Positions 24,777-38,314 of a stretch of DNA of 64,000 nucleotides are shown in pieces. The notes beneath the pieces are model-generated. The model made no database searches, was not told the origin of the DNA, and worked only from the letters and a program-made list of their open reading frames with translations. Source of the stretch: Lucifuga dentata (lineage: Eukaryota > Chordata > Actinopteri > Ophidiiformes > Bythitidae); NCBI GenBank assembly GCA_014773175.1, contig VXCM01000709.1:164177-228176 (forward strand), given 5' to 3'. The first letter of the stretch is position 1. Each line of letters begins with the position of its first letter. Both the position numbers and the translations under genes were made by a program.

Positions 24777-27700
24777 TCACTGGATTTTAGATAGTCCATT
24801 GGCTAGGAGGAGTCTGAAGGGGACCGTGGAACGTGACACAGTCTGAGGCAGTTTGTGGAGACCTGTGGAGAACCACAACATCAGTCACAATCATAAGGTG
24901 GAGCACAAGACCTGCAATAACTAAGAAAAGGTGATTTGTGCAAAAAGTCTATCAATCACAGAACAAAAGCTGGGAGGCAATGGAAAAGCGTACGAGAGCT
25001 GCCATAGAACAGAGATGCTATCTACTCTACACTGTGAGGAAGGAGAGTGTGTGTATGTGTGTGTGTTTGGCGTGTCCATGCTCTTAACACTTGTTTGTGT
25101 TGGGTGGAGGGTTCGAGGGTGTGTGTGTGTGTGTGTGTGCTTAAAGGTCCCCAAGGGGACCCTAGTCTCCTCTTGTCCCTTTACACTTTCCTGAAGGATT
25201 GTATGCTTTCTATCTGAGGAAAAGAGACCAGCCCAGAAGGGAAACAGAGCCAAAGGTGGGAAAACTTATGACACAGCTATCCAAGTACAGAACACAATGT
25301 CACAGGCACAAAATATATGGACTCCACTTCATAAAATTTCAATAAAAGTGTGGACTGACCAAATGCACGGATGAGTTCTCTCTGTACTGCCCAGGTGACT
25401 GTTTTGATGAGCGAGGCGGACGTGAGTCCAGCAAACAGCATGTTGTACAGGAAGACAATATAGAAGTTTCCAAGCCAGTTGTACCGACCAAAGTCTCCCA
25501 GGAGATCAAACCGAGTGATCCCTACGAAAACAGAATGGGAATGAAAAAAGATTGGAAGGATGGAAATTAGTAAAGAAAATGTGCCAGACCTCTCCTAAAT
25601 CCATGATCAGCATACATATGCCCTCTTTTGGCTATTACTAAAACTACATGAGAAATGTTGATTCAGCACCACATGACATTACATGCAGCCTTTGATAATC
25701 CATTAGTCCTTACCAAGTGTGCGTGAAAAGACCGGTAGTGCTGAGCTTAGAATAAGCAGTGAAACGCAGTTTGCAATTATCTGAGAGGAAGAAAAAATTT
25801 GAGGTTATTAGAAGGAGTACTGCAATTGCTCCATTCAGTTTCTACTCAAATATCACATGAAGACATGTTGTATACATACCTGTGTGAGGTTGGTATCCTG
25901 TGCACGTGGCAGCAGGCTAGTGAAGAGAGGAGAGCTGTAGAAGCCCACCACTGAAGACACCATCAGATATCTGGGCAGTCATTTAAGGACAATACTAGAA
26001 TGGTGACGACACTATTCACAGACAGAAAAAACATTCAAAATTCATGCTAACATATGAATATGACAACATAACTCAACATCACACTCTGTTCAAATATCAA
26101 AGATGTTTTATTGGCTGAATCAGAGCTTCCTCTCAGAGTTAACTCATGCACCCATAGTTGATTTGGATAAAAAAGGATACAGGATAAGGACGACTTGAAC
26201 TGTAGCACCCAATGACCCGAACATAGAGAAGGAGGCCATGCCCAGGTGAGGGTCCTGAAACGCACACAAAACTCAGCAATCATCATCATCATCATCATCG
26301 ATAGAACTGCTGCATAGCAAGCATGCAATGTTCACAATTCTTTCCTGGCTCAACTCTCACCTCCATTCCTCGAGGCATGGCTGTCTCATCGAAGAGCAAC
26401 TCCAGCACATTGAAGCAGACCATCAGCACACACATTACCTGAAGAGACACAAATGGCAATTACACAACAAAAGCACAAATAGCCATGTGATTAAATGAGG
26501 TTTGAAGCAGCCTGTGGTGGTGACTATAAATAGTGTACAGTCAGAGCAAGGAGCGTCAGCATTGCCAGAGGATAACCAAGGTTTCGCTGCCATGGGGATG
26601 CTTTCCTACGTGTCTCTGTGGGGAAAGTAAGAAAAACAGGAGACAAGCAACAACAGGTGAGTGTCACTATGAATATGCACTAATCACTTTGAGAGAAGCC
26701 TGGCAGTCAGCAGTTTATTCTTACCGAGGGCAATGCGCCTGCTGTGGACTGTTTTGTACTCTCTTTTTATTACCTCCATGTTCAGCTTGACCCAGCATGA
26801 TGTACTGTCACCTTCAAACAGGCCACATGGGATTAGACAGACAGACAGGCAACTTTAAATGAAATCATGAGTGTGTCCATAATGTTCTCCTCACAATTCA
26901 TTTTCCTGGAGAGTGAGTCTTCTTCAAATGCAGTGCAATTCAAAGTCTCTTCTACATTTTCCAGCAGCTGATGGGGATAAGAGAAAACATTTATTAACAT
27001 GACGGCACTCAGAGAGCGCATACCTCCACAAAGGCCAAAACAATTCCAAATACCCCCCCCCCCNCCCCCCCCCCCAGCATTTATCTTTGCAACAAGTGTA
27101 TGTGGAGATTACCACCAAAGTAAGCAGATCTTCTTTTGTTAAAAAAATGAGCTGCCATGCTAAAATGAGCTGAAATTGGCCAATTAGCATTGATTTTATA
27201 GGCTAAAAACTTTTTCTGTATCCAGAATATGATGTTACCATCACCTCCAAAATGTAATCACTTCTTCCTCTCAACATTATCTGTCTGTCCCTAAATCAAC
27301 TCAACTCAATCAACTCTGTCCATAACTTTTTGACATATCTTGCTAACAATCAGAGACTGGCAAACGCCAGTGACCACATAACCTCCTTGGTGGAGTAATT
27401 AAGTAAATATAATTTACAGCTGCAAGACAAATGTTGATGTAATGGTTACCGTATGTAAAATGCAGATTTTATTTGATTTTAGACTCACCCGTGGTTTGAC
27501 CAAGAGGCTGCCAGTAACACTGAACATTCGGGACAACCCAAAGGGAGTGCACACTGAGGAGTGAAAAACACAAATTGGGAGATATAAGGCATGTTGGCTA
27601 CTACATTAATAATGGCTGAAGCAATAACGGCTGAGAAATACTTACACAAAAGCAGCAACACTCCAAAGAGAGAGCTGCCTGAGTACAGGTAGGGGAGGTA

Positions 27701-29841
27701 ATATTCCCACAGATCTGGGATTTAAAAAAAAAGAGCACATGAGTAACTGTAAAAACAACTGCACAGCCAATTAAAATTCTCTCTCAAAGATCTTTTGTTA
27801 TTGCGGGTAGCTCACCATAGAGGCTCTTCCTAGCTATGTTGTCGTGGAGGAGGGCTGCTGCCACCCACACGATGCCCAGCACCAGCAGCGCCAGCAACAA
27901 CAGCAGCACAACTGCTTCATAGACTCGTGCCATCACCCCCTACACACAAACACAAACATTCTGCTATCAACAGAAGCAGAAACAGATGCAGACAACTCAC
28001 ATTATCAATGACATCATCATTTATCTTCATAAAAAGGTTTCCAGTGGCTCTACAGCCTCTAGGAGTGAGGGAATGTTAAAAGTTGTACCTTTTTGGACCC
28101 TGCAAATCCCTCTGATTCAGTGAAGAAGTAGGCAAAGGGCATGAGGAAGACCAAGGACAAATTGGAGAAGAGAAAGACTAGGTTCCACAAGCCTGGGAGA
28201 GAGGAATGACAATTTTTCAGATGTTAGACTTCAGTTCATGTCGTTAAAGGACCATTCCAATGATTTTGCATGTTTGAGCCCAATAAATACAACCCACATA
28301 CATGTTGCGTTGCTGCCAACTTTTCCAAAACTTACTACTGGAGGGATAAATATTAGAATCGTTTTCTTACCTTCCAGACTGTCATTGTTTCAAGTTTGGT
28401 CCAGCACGTTATAAAAATCAACTTGTATAGAGTTGAAATGTGTTTGGGATAAGTAATCCATCACAGCAAACCACATGCTGTTATTATTTTTTTGTTGAAA
28501 TTACTTAACTGATCCAACACGAAGCTACATGGAAGAAGATGTACATTTCTGAAATTAAAGCAATCATACCTTTTACAATCGTGCACAGGTGTTAGCAGGC
28601 AAAACACTGAATGTTAAGGTGGGGTGTATCACCTGAAAATTTTATTTTGAAAGACAAGGAAATTTTGCAAAATAACACAAAAAAGGGGCGGCACGGTGGC
28701 TCAGTGGTTAGCACTGTTGCCTCACAGCAAAAAGGTCCCGGGTTCGAGTCCGACCTGGTGTTTGCATGTTCTCCCCATGTCTGCGTGGGTTCCCTCTGGG
28801 TACTCTGGCTTCCTCCCACCTCCAAAGACATGTAGGTCAGGTGAACTGGAAACTCTAAACTACCCGTAGGTGTGAATGAGTTTGTCTTTCTCTATGTATT
28901 AGACTGGCAACCTGTCCAGGGTGTACCCCGCCTCTCACCCATTGACCACTGGGATAGGCTCCAGCCCCCCTGTGACCGTTAACAGGACAAAGGGGTATAG
29001 AAAATGGATGGATGGATGGATGAACACAAAAAAATAAAATACAGTTTTATGTTTTGGAAAATGGTTGGCAGTAATGTAACGTGTATGCAGGTAGTATTTA
29101 TTGGGCTCAAGCGTGCAAAATCACTGGTATGGTCCTTTAAACCCAGTGAAATATTTTGGTAGTACCACCGTGAACCACTGTGAGGCATAACTCAGCCAAA
29201 AAGTGACACAGAAGCATGACAACAATGTTTGGCTACTTAGTAACATCTGTGCTAATGAGGAGGGTGTGCAATACTTAAAAACCTGAAAACCTGGTTTTCC
29301 TTTTACTTCTGAGCCTGAAAAAAAAAACATTTACTTGGAGTTGAAAAATTTATCTCAGATAACAACAGACTTTTAGATTTTTCTAAACCAAAGGTCTGCA
29401 AACAGAAATGCCACAGCTACACAATCCATACTGATTATCGCTCTGAACACAACTCTGTGTAATATTGATTTGGAGCTTATTATCTGTATTAAATCTGATC
29501 CAGTTTCCAAACAGTCTCACTCACTCTCTTTTGAGTGAGTTGTCTGTGGGCAGCGACTGTTGCTTACACCAATAAATAATATAAGATGTACCATGAATAA
29601 GAGATCCGTTGAGCCACTGCATGTAGTAGCTCTGTGGGAAGGTGAGCAGCACCTCATTGGACAGAATGGAGATGGGAAGAAGGAGCACAGCACACACAGC
29701 AACAGAGAGAGTGAACGTGCACAACCACAGCCTGGGGGAGGGAGAGAGTGACAGTGGGTGTTTTTACCTAACATCACGTCTTTGTGTCCAATATATGAGA
29801 GAGAGAGAGAGAGAGACCAGAGAGAGAGAGAGAGAGCGAGN

Positions 29842-29874
<33 letters not shown>

Positions 29875-30447
29875 AGAGAGAGAGAGAGAGAGCGAGCAAT
29901 GATAAGGTAATGCAACGCCAACGTGTAGGGACAAAGAGCAGAGCAGCATCACCCCAAACCCACACACACACACACACACAACTGGGCAATAAAATTACTG
30001 CCAAATGGCCATGGGCCACTTGTGGTGTTATCACACAGACTCACGCTCAGCCATTCACTAATTCACTGTGAGGAAGTGAGAGCCGATGCTGTGGGTCAGT
30101 TAATCATTACTTGTTTTCACTTACGCAATTTTATTGACGGTGGCATCTTCAGTATCGTCTGAAAGAGAGGAGAGAAACAAATGAGACTGCGGCTGTTACA
30201 CAAGTCCTTCAGAGATATGGCGAACTAAACAGATCAACTTTTTGTTTTCGATCAGTTACAGAATGTGTGTTAACAGCGATAAGTCGGTATGAAAATAGCC
30301 AACTCATTACCTTACCTTACCTTTGTAACTGACAAAAGCTAAAAATAAAAAAAAAACCAGACAATTCTGACTGCAACTTCAAGCGTTGAAAAGTTTGTAG
30401 ACGACTTCAATACTGTGTTGTCTCAGAAAGATGAGAGGGGATGGCGA

Positions 30448-30487
<40 letters not shown>

Positions 30488-33400
30488 ATGGGGTAAACTG
30501 TGACTGAGGCAGCATACATATATACAGATGCAAAAAGTCAAAGTCTCACTGACCTCAGTGTGGGTGAGTGGGGTGGGAGCATGGGGGCTAGAGGGGAGTA
30601 AGGAACATTCCGTTCAAGCAACATTCAAGAGTTTCTAGAAAAAACTGTATTACATGCAGAGAGGAACTGCAAAGAGGAGAGTAATAAAGACAACAAAATG
30701 CCTCATCTGTATGTCTGAAATACATGAAATGCTGCACTGTGTTGTGCAATAAAAGATGCCACCATGCAAAATATTAGCGTGATGTTATTGACTGAGGTAA
30801 AGCCTGCAGCGCATAAACCAGTTCCTGCTGCTGGTTACTGGTTGTTGCTCCTCGTCGTTACAAACAAGCTTTGCAGTTTGGTGTTGCACAACTGTCATTT
30901 AGCTGCAGGGCACAACTGTCGTGCTGTTGTTGATACACAGACGACGAGAACGACGGTGAAACAGCATGTATACGCTTTGCAAAGATCGGCTGTTCTAAAA
31001 TGCAACAAATGAGCTGGCCATCTCCCAGGCTGCAGCTCAGCCACAGCAGAGCACAGACACGCACCGGACGCGTCACATCTGCTTCTAATAACGGGAACTT
31101 ATAGGGTTTTGTTATGTAACTTTCAGCCCAGGCAGGCTGTGGAACTTTAAACATGTCTTAGCAAATATATTGTAAATTCAACATTATTAAGTATGCTTGT
31201 TTGTCTCTAATGAGAGATCAGATCCGTACATTACGTTAATGCAAATGCTGGCTCTAAAAGATGACTAAAATGCAAAATGTGCTTACTGCTTTTAACAAAA
31301 CATGTTTTTACAAATATTTCGAAGTTATTTCTACTTTGAAAAATGAAAGTCAGGAAGTAAGAATCGTGACAAATTAAACAAGCCGTGACCAAGAATGTGA
31401 CTGTATATGCCTGTTGAAGATGTGTGAGATGTTTGGGTCAAAGCAGGAGGGCCTTATGCTGTTACAGCTACAACTCTGTGTTTATCTTGTAGGAACGTTC
31501 TTCTCCGCCCCTCCACCATCTCGGGGTGGTTACATGTTACATAACTCTGCAACTCTGGCGTGCTCCAGCCAATGTCCAGAACCTGCACTGAGATTTGTGC
31601 CTCTAGCCACGGGCGTGCAGAGGCTGTATTTACATGTATGCAAACACAGCAAATCACCATTAATCAAAACTAAAAGAATCTACAGAAGAAGATGCAAAGA
31701 ATTAAGAATTTTTTCACTCCTCACACCCACCCAACCAAACATAGGATGGTTTTATATTTATGATTATGTATTTGGATTTGTGGTTTAGTTCTGTGTTTAA
31801 GACAGAAAGTGTATTTGCTGAACAACACCTGATTGTCTGAAAGCTTTGCTTTCTTTGAGCGGCATGGCGACATACTCAGTGAAAGAAAATTCCAAAACGC
31901 CAGAGTAATCAGTATGCCTGTCAGCAGCATGACTTCTCCCCCCGGCGTTTCTCCCGTGGGCTTTGATGAAAAGCTTTACCACAGAGAGGTCTTTATGTAT
32001 CACCTATATTAAAATCCGGAGAAAACCAATGTCTTCAAAACTCACCTGTGACAAACTCGGCAGTCTTCTTGAAGTGGGTGAGTATGAAGTAGGACAGGAT
32101 GTAAAGATACGAAAACAGGAGGACACAGATCTGTGGAAGAGACAGAAAAATTTAATTCTTGAGGATTTGGGTGTTGCACAGGACATATTTGAAAGCATTG
32201 CTCATGAAGATATTAACTACATTTCTTTCACATGGGCGAGTTATTCATGACATAGTTCAGCCTCGTAGAGCTATCAACAAGAAATATATTCATTTAAGTG
32301 GCTTGTACTGGGCTGTGGTTAAACTATGTAACGTGCTGGTAATCCCAACACTGCAGGTGCATGCACACACACAAATACACACGTTTCTTGCCTTGCCCTT
32401 CATTGTCCTATCATGCAGCTGTAACACATTGTTCTGTTTTGGGCATCCAAACAGTAACAATTACAACTTTAAACACACCCAGAATGTAACAGAATGGTAA
32501 CACAGCAAGTAGAGCCCGAGAAATAAAGGTAAGCAGATATTCGCGTATCGCAGATATATCAGTATATCACAGATGAAGAAACAGGTTTGAATAAATGTTT
32601 TAATGGCTGTATTATTTCAAAATTTGTTATATTTTTTTTTTGATGTATTAGTGAATATTAATTTTCCTGCAGAATTGTGAAATTTACTGATCACAATTTT
32701 ATTTTATCTCCATTTACTAATATTACTGTCACTAATATATCTCAAATATCAATATCAGTATCAGGCTCAAAAATCCAGTATCAGCGGAACTTCCAACAGC
32801 AAATTGACTGTATAAGCAACTGGTGATTTCAACATTTACACAGTTTGTGAGTCAAAAGCAAACATCCAACAAAATTCACCATTTTTAAAAGGCCAGACAG
32901 ATGGAATCGCAACATTCCCAGTTTATTCCAGTAAAAATCATGACAGTGATAAAGTAGGAGGGATTAAAGGGTTTGCCCGACCTTAAACTGAATCTGAAAA
33001 ACAAATTTAGGCCCAATCTACATTCCCTCAATCTGCTGTCTGGAGAAGCGCTTAACATTTCACTACAAAGACTGATGTAAACCTCTTGAATATGAGACCA
33101 AATATGGGAAAATGTAGAAGTTTAAGAAGACCCACATCTTTTCCAAATGTCCATGCTTTTCCAGATAAACTTATAGTCCCTGCAGCAGAGTGGACAGCCA
33201 ACAAGAAATGCACTCTTGAATGTTTACTGCATCTCAATTATGTGGTGGAGCTGTTTGGTGAAAACCTACTGGCTCAGTCTGACCTGTTAACAAATTGAAT
33301 TTGGACAGTAATGTCATGATGCAATTCAGAACAACGCTCAACTTGTGTTTCAACACTGAAGAGTAAGAATACAGTAAAGAAGTTGCGAATGACTGAGGGA

Positions 33401-36400
33401 ACAGAACACAGCATGTTAGGAGGATCCTGTATGAATAAGAAAAAAAATCTAACACAAAGTACCCAGATTGAATCTCCTTCTCTATCATAATCTCTCCTTC
33501 CCAACTTTTTATACAACAATCTAAAAGATAAGTGTATTGCTCACTCTCTTCACAAAACTTGTTTCCTGACTAGACCTCAGAGGAAAATCTACAAAGCTGG
33601 TAGGATGTGGAAAATAGTCCCGGAGGTGAAAATAACAGCAACCACAAACAAAGGGGGGGGGNGGAGAGAGAGAGAGAGACACTAGGGAAAATAGAAGAAA
33701 TGTGACAACATGTTTAAAGGTGTCTGTAAAACCCGATTCTTATTAGAATGTAAACTTCAGCATAAGAATAAATATGCTCAAGCAAACCCATAACTTAGTC
33801 ATAATACTAATGAATTCATTCTAAGCATCAGGCTTCCAAAAAAGTTTGCATTTACATTACAATGTGCATTTACATCAACATTCCTATTATTCTAAATTAG
33901 GAACAAAGACCATTTTTGAATGGATCAACGGGTCATATGGACATACGGTGCAATAACAAAGGAGACTGGGCATGTACCCCTCCTCTTCTTTGGTTCAAAG
34001 ATGTGGAAAACAGTGACCCACTTTAGAATGGAAACAAGATCTTATGTTTATTTTATAGTGTCTCTAACTGTTTTGGAGAGAACGTCTCACCAATAATTTT
34101 ACTATGACAAGCCATGAAGCAAGACCAATAATCCTATCATGAATGCAAAATGGCTTTTGGTTTCAAGTATAGGTGTAAAAGCTAAGCTACTTCATTCCAA
34201 ATTGATCAGTCTGCAAAATCATATAACCCCGCATTCTGCTGTCATTTAATGTCACTATGGGAAAGCAGAGAAGAACAGGTATGTGAGGTCCACAAAACCC
34301 ATTCAGTCCATGTTTGCAGGTAAGAACACGTGTTGACTGATCCCAACCAGATCCCAGCTGGTTTGTTGTTGAGCGTTAGCATGTAACAGGCCAAAGGGAA
34401 AATATTTCAAGGGAATTCAGCAACCAGAGGGACATTTATGTATTGGACACTACATTCAGAGGTCAATTAAAGTACTTTAAAATGCACAAGGTATCCTAAA
34501 TATCTGTCTGCTGGCGTACACAAAAACCAGTGATGTTTTCACATCTAGTCAAAATTTCTTCTCTCTGTAAAAGTGTAAATGAAGTTGGCTGCAGCACAGC
34601 GAGTCCTTGCAAAATGTCAACCCGATCCCATAAGAATCAAGGGACACCTCGCCATTTGCCCAAATAGATGTGTTCAGGCAATGCAAGACGGTCTTTATTC
34701 AAAATTTATTCAATGGCCAAAAATAACCAAATTATTATAAGACATAGTTCTAATCCAAAAAAGGGTGTACAGTTATACCAGTATTGATGATTTCACTAGA
34801 CTTTGTTTTTCAATGTTTGTTATAAGATGTCTGAAATGTGACAACTGAAATTCCATGCCTTATTATATAAAACAAATAGGCATTCAGTCCTTCAAGAGGA
34901 CAGTGAATAAACATGAATGAATTAAACAAGAAACAGGCTTGATCATGTAATCCCAGATATTACAGACTATTAGTCTCTCCTTTCTCTCAAATTCCAACAG
35001 AAACTGGTTCCAAATAGATTCACAGATACAGATAATTTGTCTGCTACAACATATCAATGTGACATTCATTGTACTGATCACAGATCCTGGTGTCAATTTG
35101 ATTTGCTGGCAAGACATGATAAAATGACATAAATACTGATAATGTTTTGGCGATAAATGCTGAGACTTTTACAGTGGGGGTGGGGTTATTGAGGATTTTG
35201 TTGGCCTTTGCGGAGGTATGCACTCTCTGAGTGCCTTCTTCTTAGATTTCAAAAACAGGTTTTGCATATTTACATTACAGTTCACCAAATACTCATGTAA
35301 AGCTACACATGCAGCTATACTAATGAAAACACATCTGCTAGCGAAAGGGCCACTTAAACTAACCTAACTGACCTCCTGAGTACTTTCACGGTTCTGTCTC
35401 AGATGCCTAATGTGGACCGACTGTGCACAAATTACTTTAATGTAAAGAAAGAAATCTGTATTAAATTGCCTCAGTCCTTTTGGTTTTGTTACTAATGATT
35501 AAAATGGATTGCCTTCAGCAGAATATGTGTCTTCTACATTCATCCATGTCTTTTTCTTTGCTTTTCAATGGATTCATTCATTTATTATAAAACCTACTGT
35601 GTGTCTAGTATCTATCACTGCACAGTTTCTGCTCATCTACTCCCAAATAGGCCACTTCAGCCTAATGGTTCTTGTTATCAATTTTGAGACAACCAGAAAA
35701 ATACTGATTGGTTTTGATCTGATCCTGACCCCAAAATATGCAGCAGACAGCAAAATATTACAAACAATAGGATTCAAGGTACACAGTATCTGTATCTCTA
35801 AACCCAGGAAATGAACAGCCTGTGAGATCTTGTACTTTTTTAGGGTTAAAAGTCCATGTCCATGTTGTACCTCAAATGATTACAGCAAGTCTGAAGTTTG
35901 TGGAAGATAGATAGGGTCATAAAAATCTGAGTTTAAATCAACACTGAATTTAAAGCCACAAATTCAAATCTCAAAATTCAAGCTGCGTATATTCAAAATG
36001 CAATATTCAGTTGCTCAATCAGTTTGAAAAAAATTCAGATTGAAAAAAATTCGATTTGAAAAAAAATTCAGATTGCAAAACATCAGATCAAAAAAAATCA
36101 GAGTGAAAAAATTCAAGTACAATATCCAGGATACCAAGGATAGGCAATCAAATCAGGCTGCAATCAATCCTACTCCTGGCCTATCAGCTTGCGTTCTGCC
36201 ATAATGTCACAAGTAGAAGAAGGAATAATCATCACTGAACAATGGCGGCCAACGATGGGTGCATTTATTCTACTTTATTACTGTTAATGTCTAATTAAAC
36301 TGCATTTAAATATGAAAAGGTGTGGGTAATTTGTGTCACATTCGTATCAAAAGCATGCAGAAAAAATGCTGCCACTTCCACCTTTGCAGTTTGTCCAACT

Positions 36401-37292
36401 AATTCGGCCACATTTACGTGAATTGCAGATAACAGAAGTGTGCTTATATAACGGATGGCTGGTTCAGTATAACCTTTTCTGCTTTGTGTTGGCCGCCATT
36501 GTTCAATGACTACTCCTTCTTCTGCTTGTGAAATTATGGCAGAAACTGATAGGCCAAAAGTAGGATCAATTGCAGCCCAATTAGATTGCCTATCCTTGCT
36601 GTCTGGGGTGTTCTACTTGAATTTTTTCAATCTGAATTTTTTCAAACCAAATTTTTTCAATCTGAATTTTTTTTTCAAACTGAATTTGAGCAACCTGAAT
36701 ATTGCATTTTGAATATATGCAACTTGAATTTTGAGATCTGAATTTGTGGCTTTAAATTCAGATCTTTATGACCCTAATTATCTTCTGTAGTATGACATTC
36801 AACAGGAAATTCTTACTGCAGAATACTGAGTCCAGTTACTGGCAGAGTGACAGGAGCAGAGCTAATTACATGATTTAAAGTAAAGTAGAAAATGTGAAGT
36901 AGTTTGATTCAAACTAGTGCAGACAGATAAAGGAGGATTTGAAGAGGCAGGGATGAGTCACTATAAGGAAGAGCTCCACAGGATGACCCTCAATGTGTCT
37001 GAGCCTAATGAGAAGCTGCATCCAGGAAATTATTAAGGACTGTAAGGAAGTTCTTTCAAAAAAAAAAAAAAAAAAAANAAAAAAAAAAAAAAAAAAACTT
37101 TAATGGAAGTTGAAAGTACATGACTGTAACAGTTAAGACATGCAATCACACACTTGGTGATTAAATAGCTGATTGTGTTGTTAGGCTCATCTCAATATTA
37201 ACCGACTGTGTTAGCCCTGCCATACTTACTATAGTCTCCCGGACACGGTTGTGGAAAAGTTGCTCTCTAACCGACACGTCCACGTCGTCCAT
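24777..37292 (-). CDS. lmbr1l: Limb region 1-like protein (LIMR family), multipass receptor (17 coding exons, 492 aa)
   Basis: Multipass membrane protein, known as a lipocalin-1 receptor in human and as a negative regulator of Wnt/beta-catenin signalling in mouse lymphocytes. Exons in transcript order: 37292-37230, 32130-32046, 30158-30125, 29731-29592, 28192-28089, 27939-27816, 27714-27646, 27553-27489, 26967-26895, 26811-26725, 26615-26539, 26438-26361, 26254-26181, 25970-25880, 25780-25714, 25521-25360, 24862-24777. Every phase agrees and they sum to 493 codons including the stop, close to human (489 aa). Motifs: MDDVDVSVREQLFHNRVRET at the start, ILSNEVLLTFPQSYYMQWLN, FAYFFTESEGFAGS, FEEDSLSRKM, RRKASPWQRNLGYPLAML, MVSSVVGFYSSPLF, GDFGRYNWLGNFYIVFLY. 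About nine hydrophobic segments lie on both sides of a charged cytoplasmic loop (exons 9-11). It neighbours dhh as lmbr1 neighbours shh. LMBR1L over LMBR1 rests on similarity and position. Confidence 0.96.
27000..27400. repeat. LINE 3'-end-like fragment (RTE/Rex type) in an lmbr1l intron
   Basis: Runs from GAGAGCGCATACCTCCAC to ATAACCTCCTTGGTGGAG, with CATAACTTTTTGACATATC between. This pattern recurs in teleost LINE tails. It lies between lmbr1l exons 8 and 9 and includes a C-run broken by N at 27064. The related phrase GCGGAGGTATGCACTCTCTG occurs near 35211. Confidence 0.45.
28244..29140. mobile_element. MITE copy 1 with TTAA termini, interrupted by a SINE
   Basis: Ends read TTAAAGGACCATTCC and the inverse GGTATGGTCCTTTAA. 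The inner arms are complementary too: GGTTGGCAGTAATGTAACGTG against the left GTTGCGTTGCTGCCAAC. Two further copies are at 48539-49088 and 59297-59567. TTAA at both ends suggests a TTAA target duplication, as piggyBac-type elements make. The SINE at 28684-29022 sits inside. The whole lies in lmbr1l intron 4. Confidence 0.75.
28684..29022 (+). mobile_element. tRNA-derived SINE with pol III A and B boxes
   Basis: Begins GGGGCGGCACGGTGGCTCAG. TGGCTCAGTGG fits the A box and GGTTCGAGTCC is a perfect B box. The body has GCATGTTCTCCCCATGTCTG and TGTCCAGGGTGTACCCCGCC, and the tail is (GGAT)n. This is a very common teleost repeat form. It is nested in MITE copy 1, so it inserted later. Confidence 0.85.
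29797..29896. repeat. (GA)n block duplicated around N29841
   Basis: About 55 bases ending in AGAGCGAG occur on both sides of a single N, in lmbr1l intron 3. Interpreted as an unmerged contig overlap. Confidence 0.7.
30450..30486. repeat. (TG)n microsatellite in lmbr1l intron 2
   Basis: Uninterrupted TG units. Confidence 0.95.
35912..36776. mobile_element. Foldback (long terminal inverted repeat) element in lmbr1l intron 1
   Basis: The left arm, 35912-36252, and the right arm, 36489-36776, are inverse complements with small changes. Outer ends read TAGGGTCATAAA and TTTATGACCCTA; inner ends read AACAATGGCGGCCAAC and GTTGGCCGCCATTGTT. The arms are rich in AAAAATTCAGATTG-type units. The spacer is about 240 bases. 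No clear target duplication and no transposase frame were seen, so it is a non-autonomous element of unknown family. Confidence 0.8.
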
Positions 37293-37510
37293 TCTCCGAA
37301 ACCATACCAGTATCATCGGGCTTAAGAAGCGCTGGAGGAAAAAATCTACAAAATAAAAAGTCGAAACATGTCCTTAGGAAAGTGGATGTGCGGTACATCT
37401 GCCCGGCTGCATTTAAACCGCTGAGTTAGCTGCTACTCTACAAGGATAAAAACCAAACAAGGCGGGGCTACGGGGCGTGGCTACGCGGATATGGGCGGGT
37501 CTCGGGCCTA
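37293..37510 (-). promoter_or_regulatory. Candidate lmbr1l promoter with GC boxes
   Basis: Directly upstream of the lmbr1l ATG. It contains AAGGCGGGGC, GGGGCGTGGC and GGGCGGG, matches to Sp1/KLF GC boxes, in otherwise AT-rich DNA. No TATA box is obvious, as expected for a housekeeping-type promoter. Confidence 0.5.
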
Positions 37511-38273
37511 CAGACAGCTGTCAATCATCACTATTATCAGGCTTGTCAAAGTCATCGTTGTCTTTCCCATCTCCATCTCTATAGGTATATACTATACATT
37601 ATATATGCTACAGAGGTCAGACAGAGGCTTACATGTACACATTCAGTGTTTTACCTCTTTAAACCAATACTCTAATCCCTGCTTGAAATTTTATAATTGT
37701 GAATACAGTTGGTAGTCTTTAACAATCAGAAGGGAACTACAATTTGTATTATTAGTTTGTTAGTCTAATAACATAATTAATTTAACAATATTCTGGATTG
37801 ATTTGAACATTTTATATGTGAAAAATTGAGTGAACACTGCAACTACAACCTCTACATACGTTTGCACTTTTGTATATACCGTACATCAAAATGGAGATTT
37901 CATTTTCTTTGTATATTTGTTACTAATCCAAGGACAATGTTGGAAGAAAAGAATGGGCCTACCTTTAGAGATTTTTAGCAAGAACTGATGAGAGTGTGGG
38001 AGTACAGAAGACCCTTGTCAAGTCAAAAGGCTTTACAGGCCCACACAGCAACTGTTCCCAGCCCAGCCCAAGCTCTAGGAAGACTAGAAAGAAATCACTG
38101 GAATTGAAGAAACCTTGGGATAAACAAGGCAGGAAGCAGGAGATAACAAAGAGAGAAAACAAATCTGGATAGTGACAAAAAGTAAGATAGTGACATCTGT
38201 TGGTAAAATTGGATACAAATAAAGGAATAGTTTTCAGATATTCAGATAGTTTCAACTTTTTCTTTGCCTTTTT

Positions 38274-38314
<41 letters not shown>

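Noticed and set aside
26725..26774. Intron inside lmbr1l exon 10, using a GT at 26773
   Set aside because: Reading straight through to the donor after 26725 gives exactly the human number of residues between CWxxLxME and LExRRKAS, so no intron is needed.
28684..28760. tRNA gene
   Set aside because: A and B boxes are present, but no cloverleaf could be drawn and the sequence continues as a SINE body with a GGAT tail.
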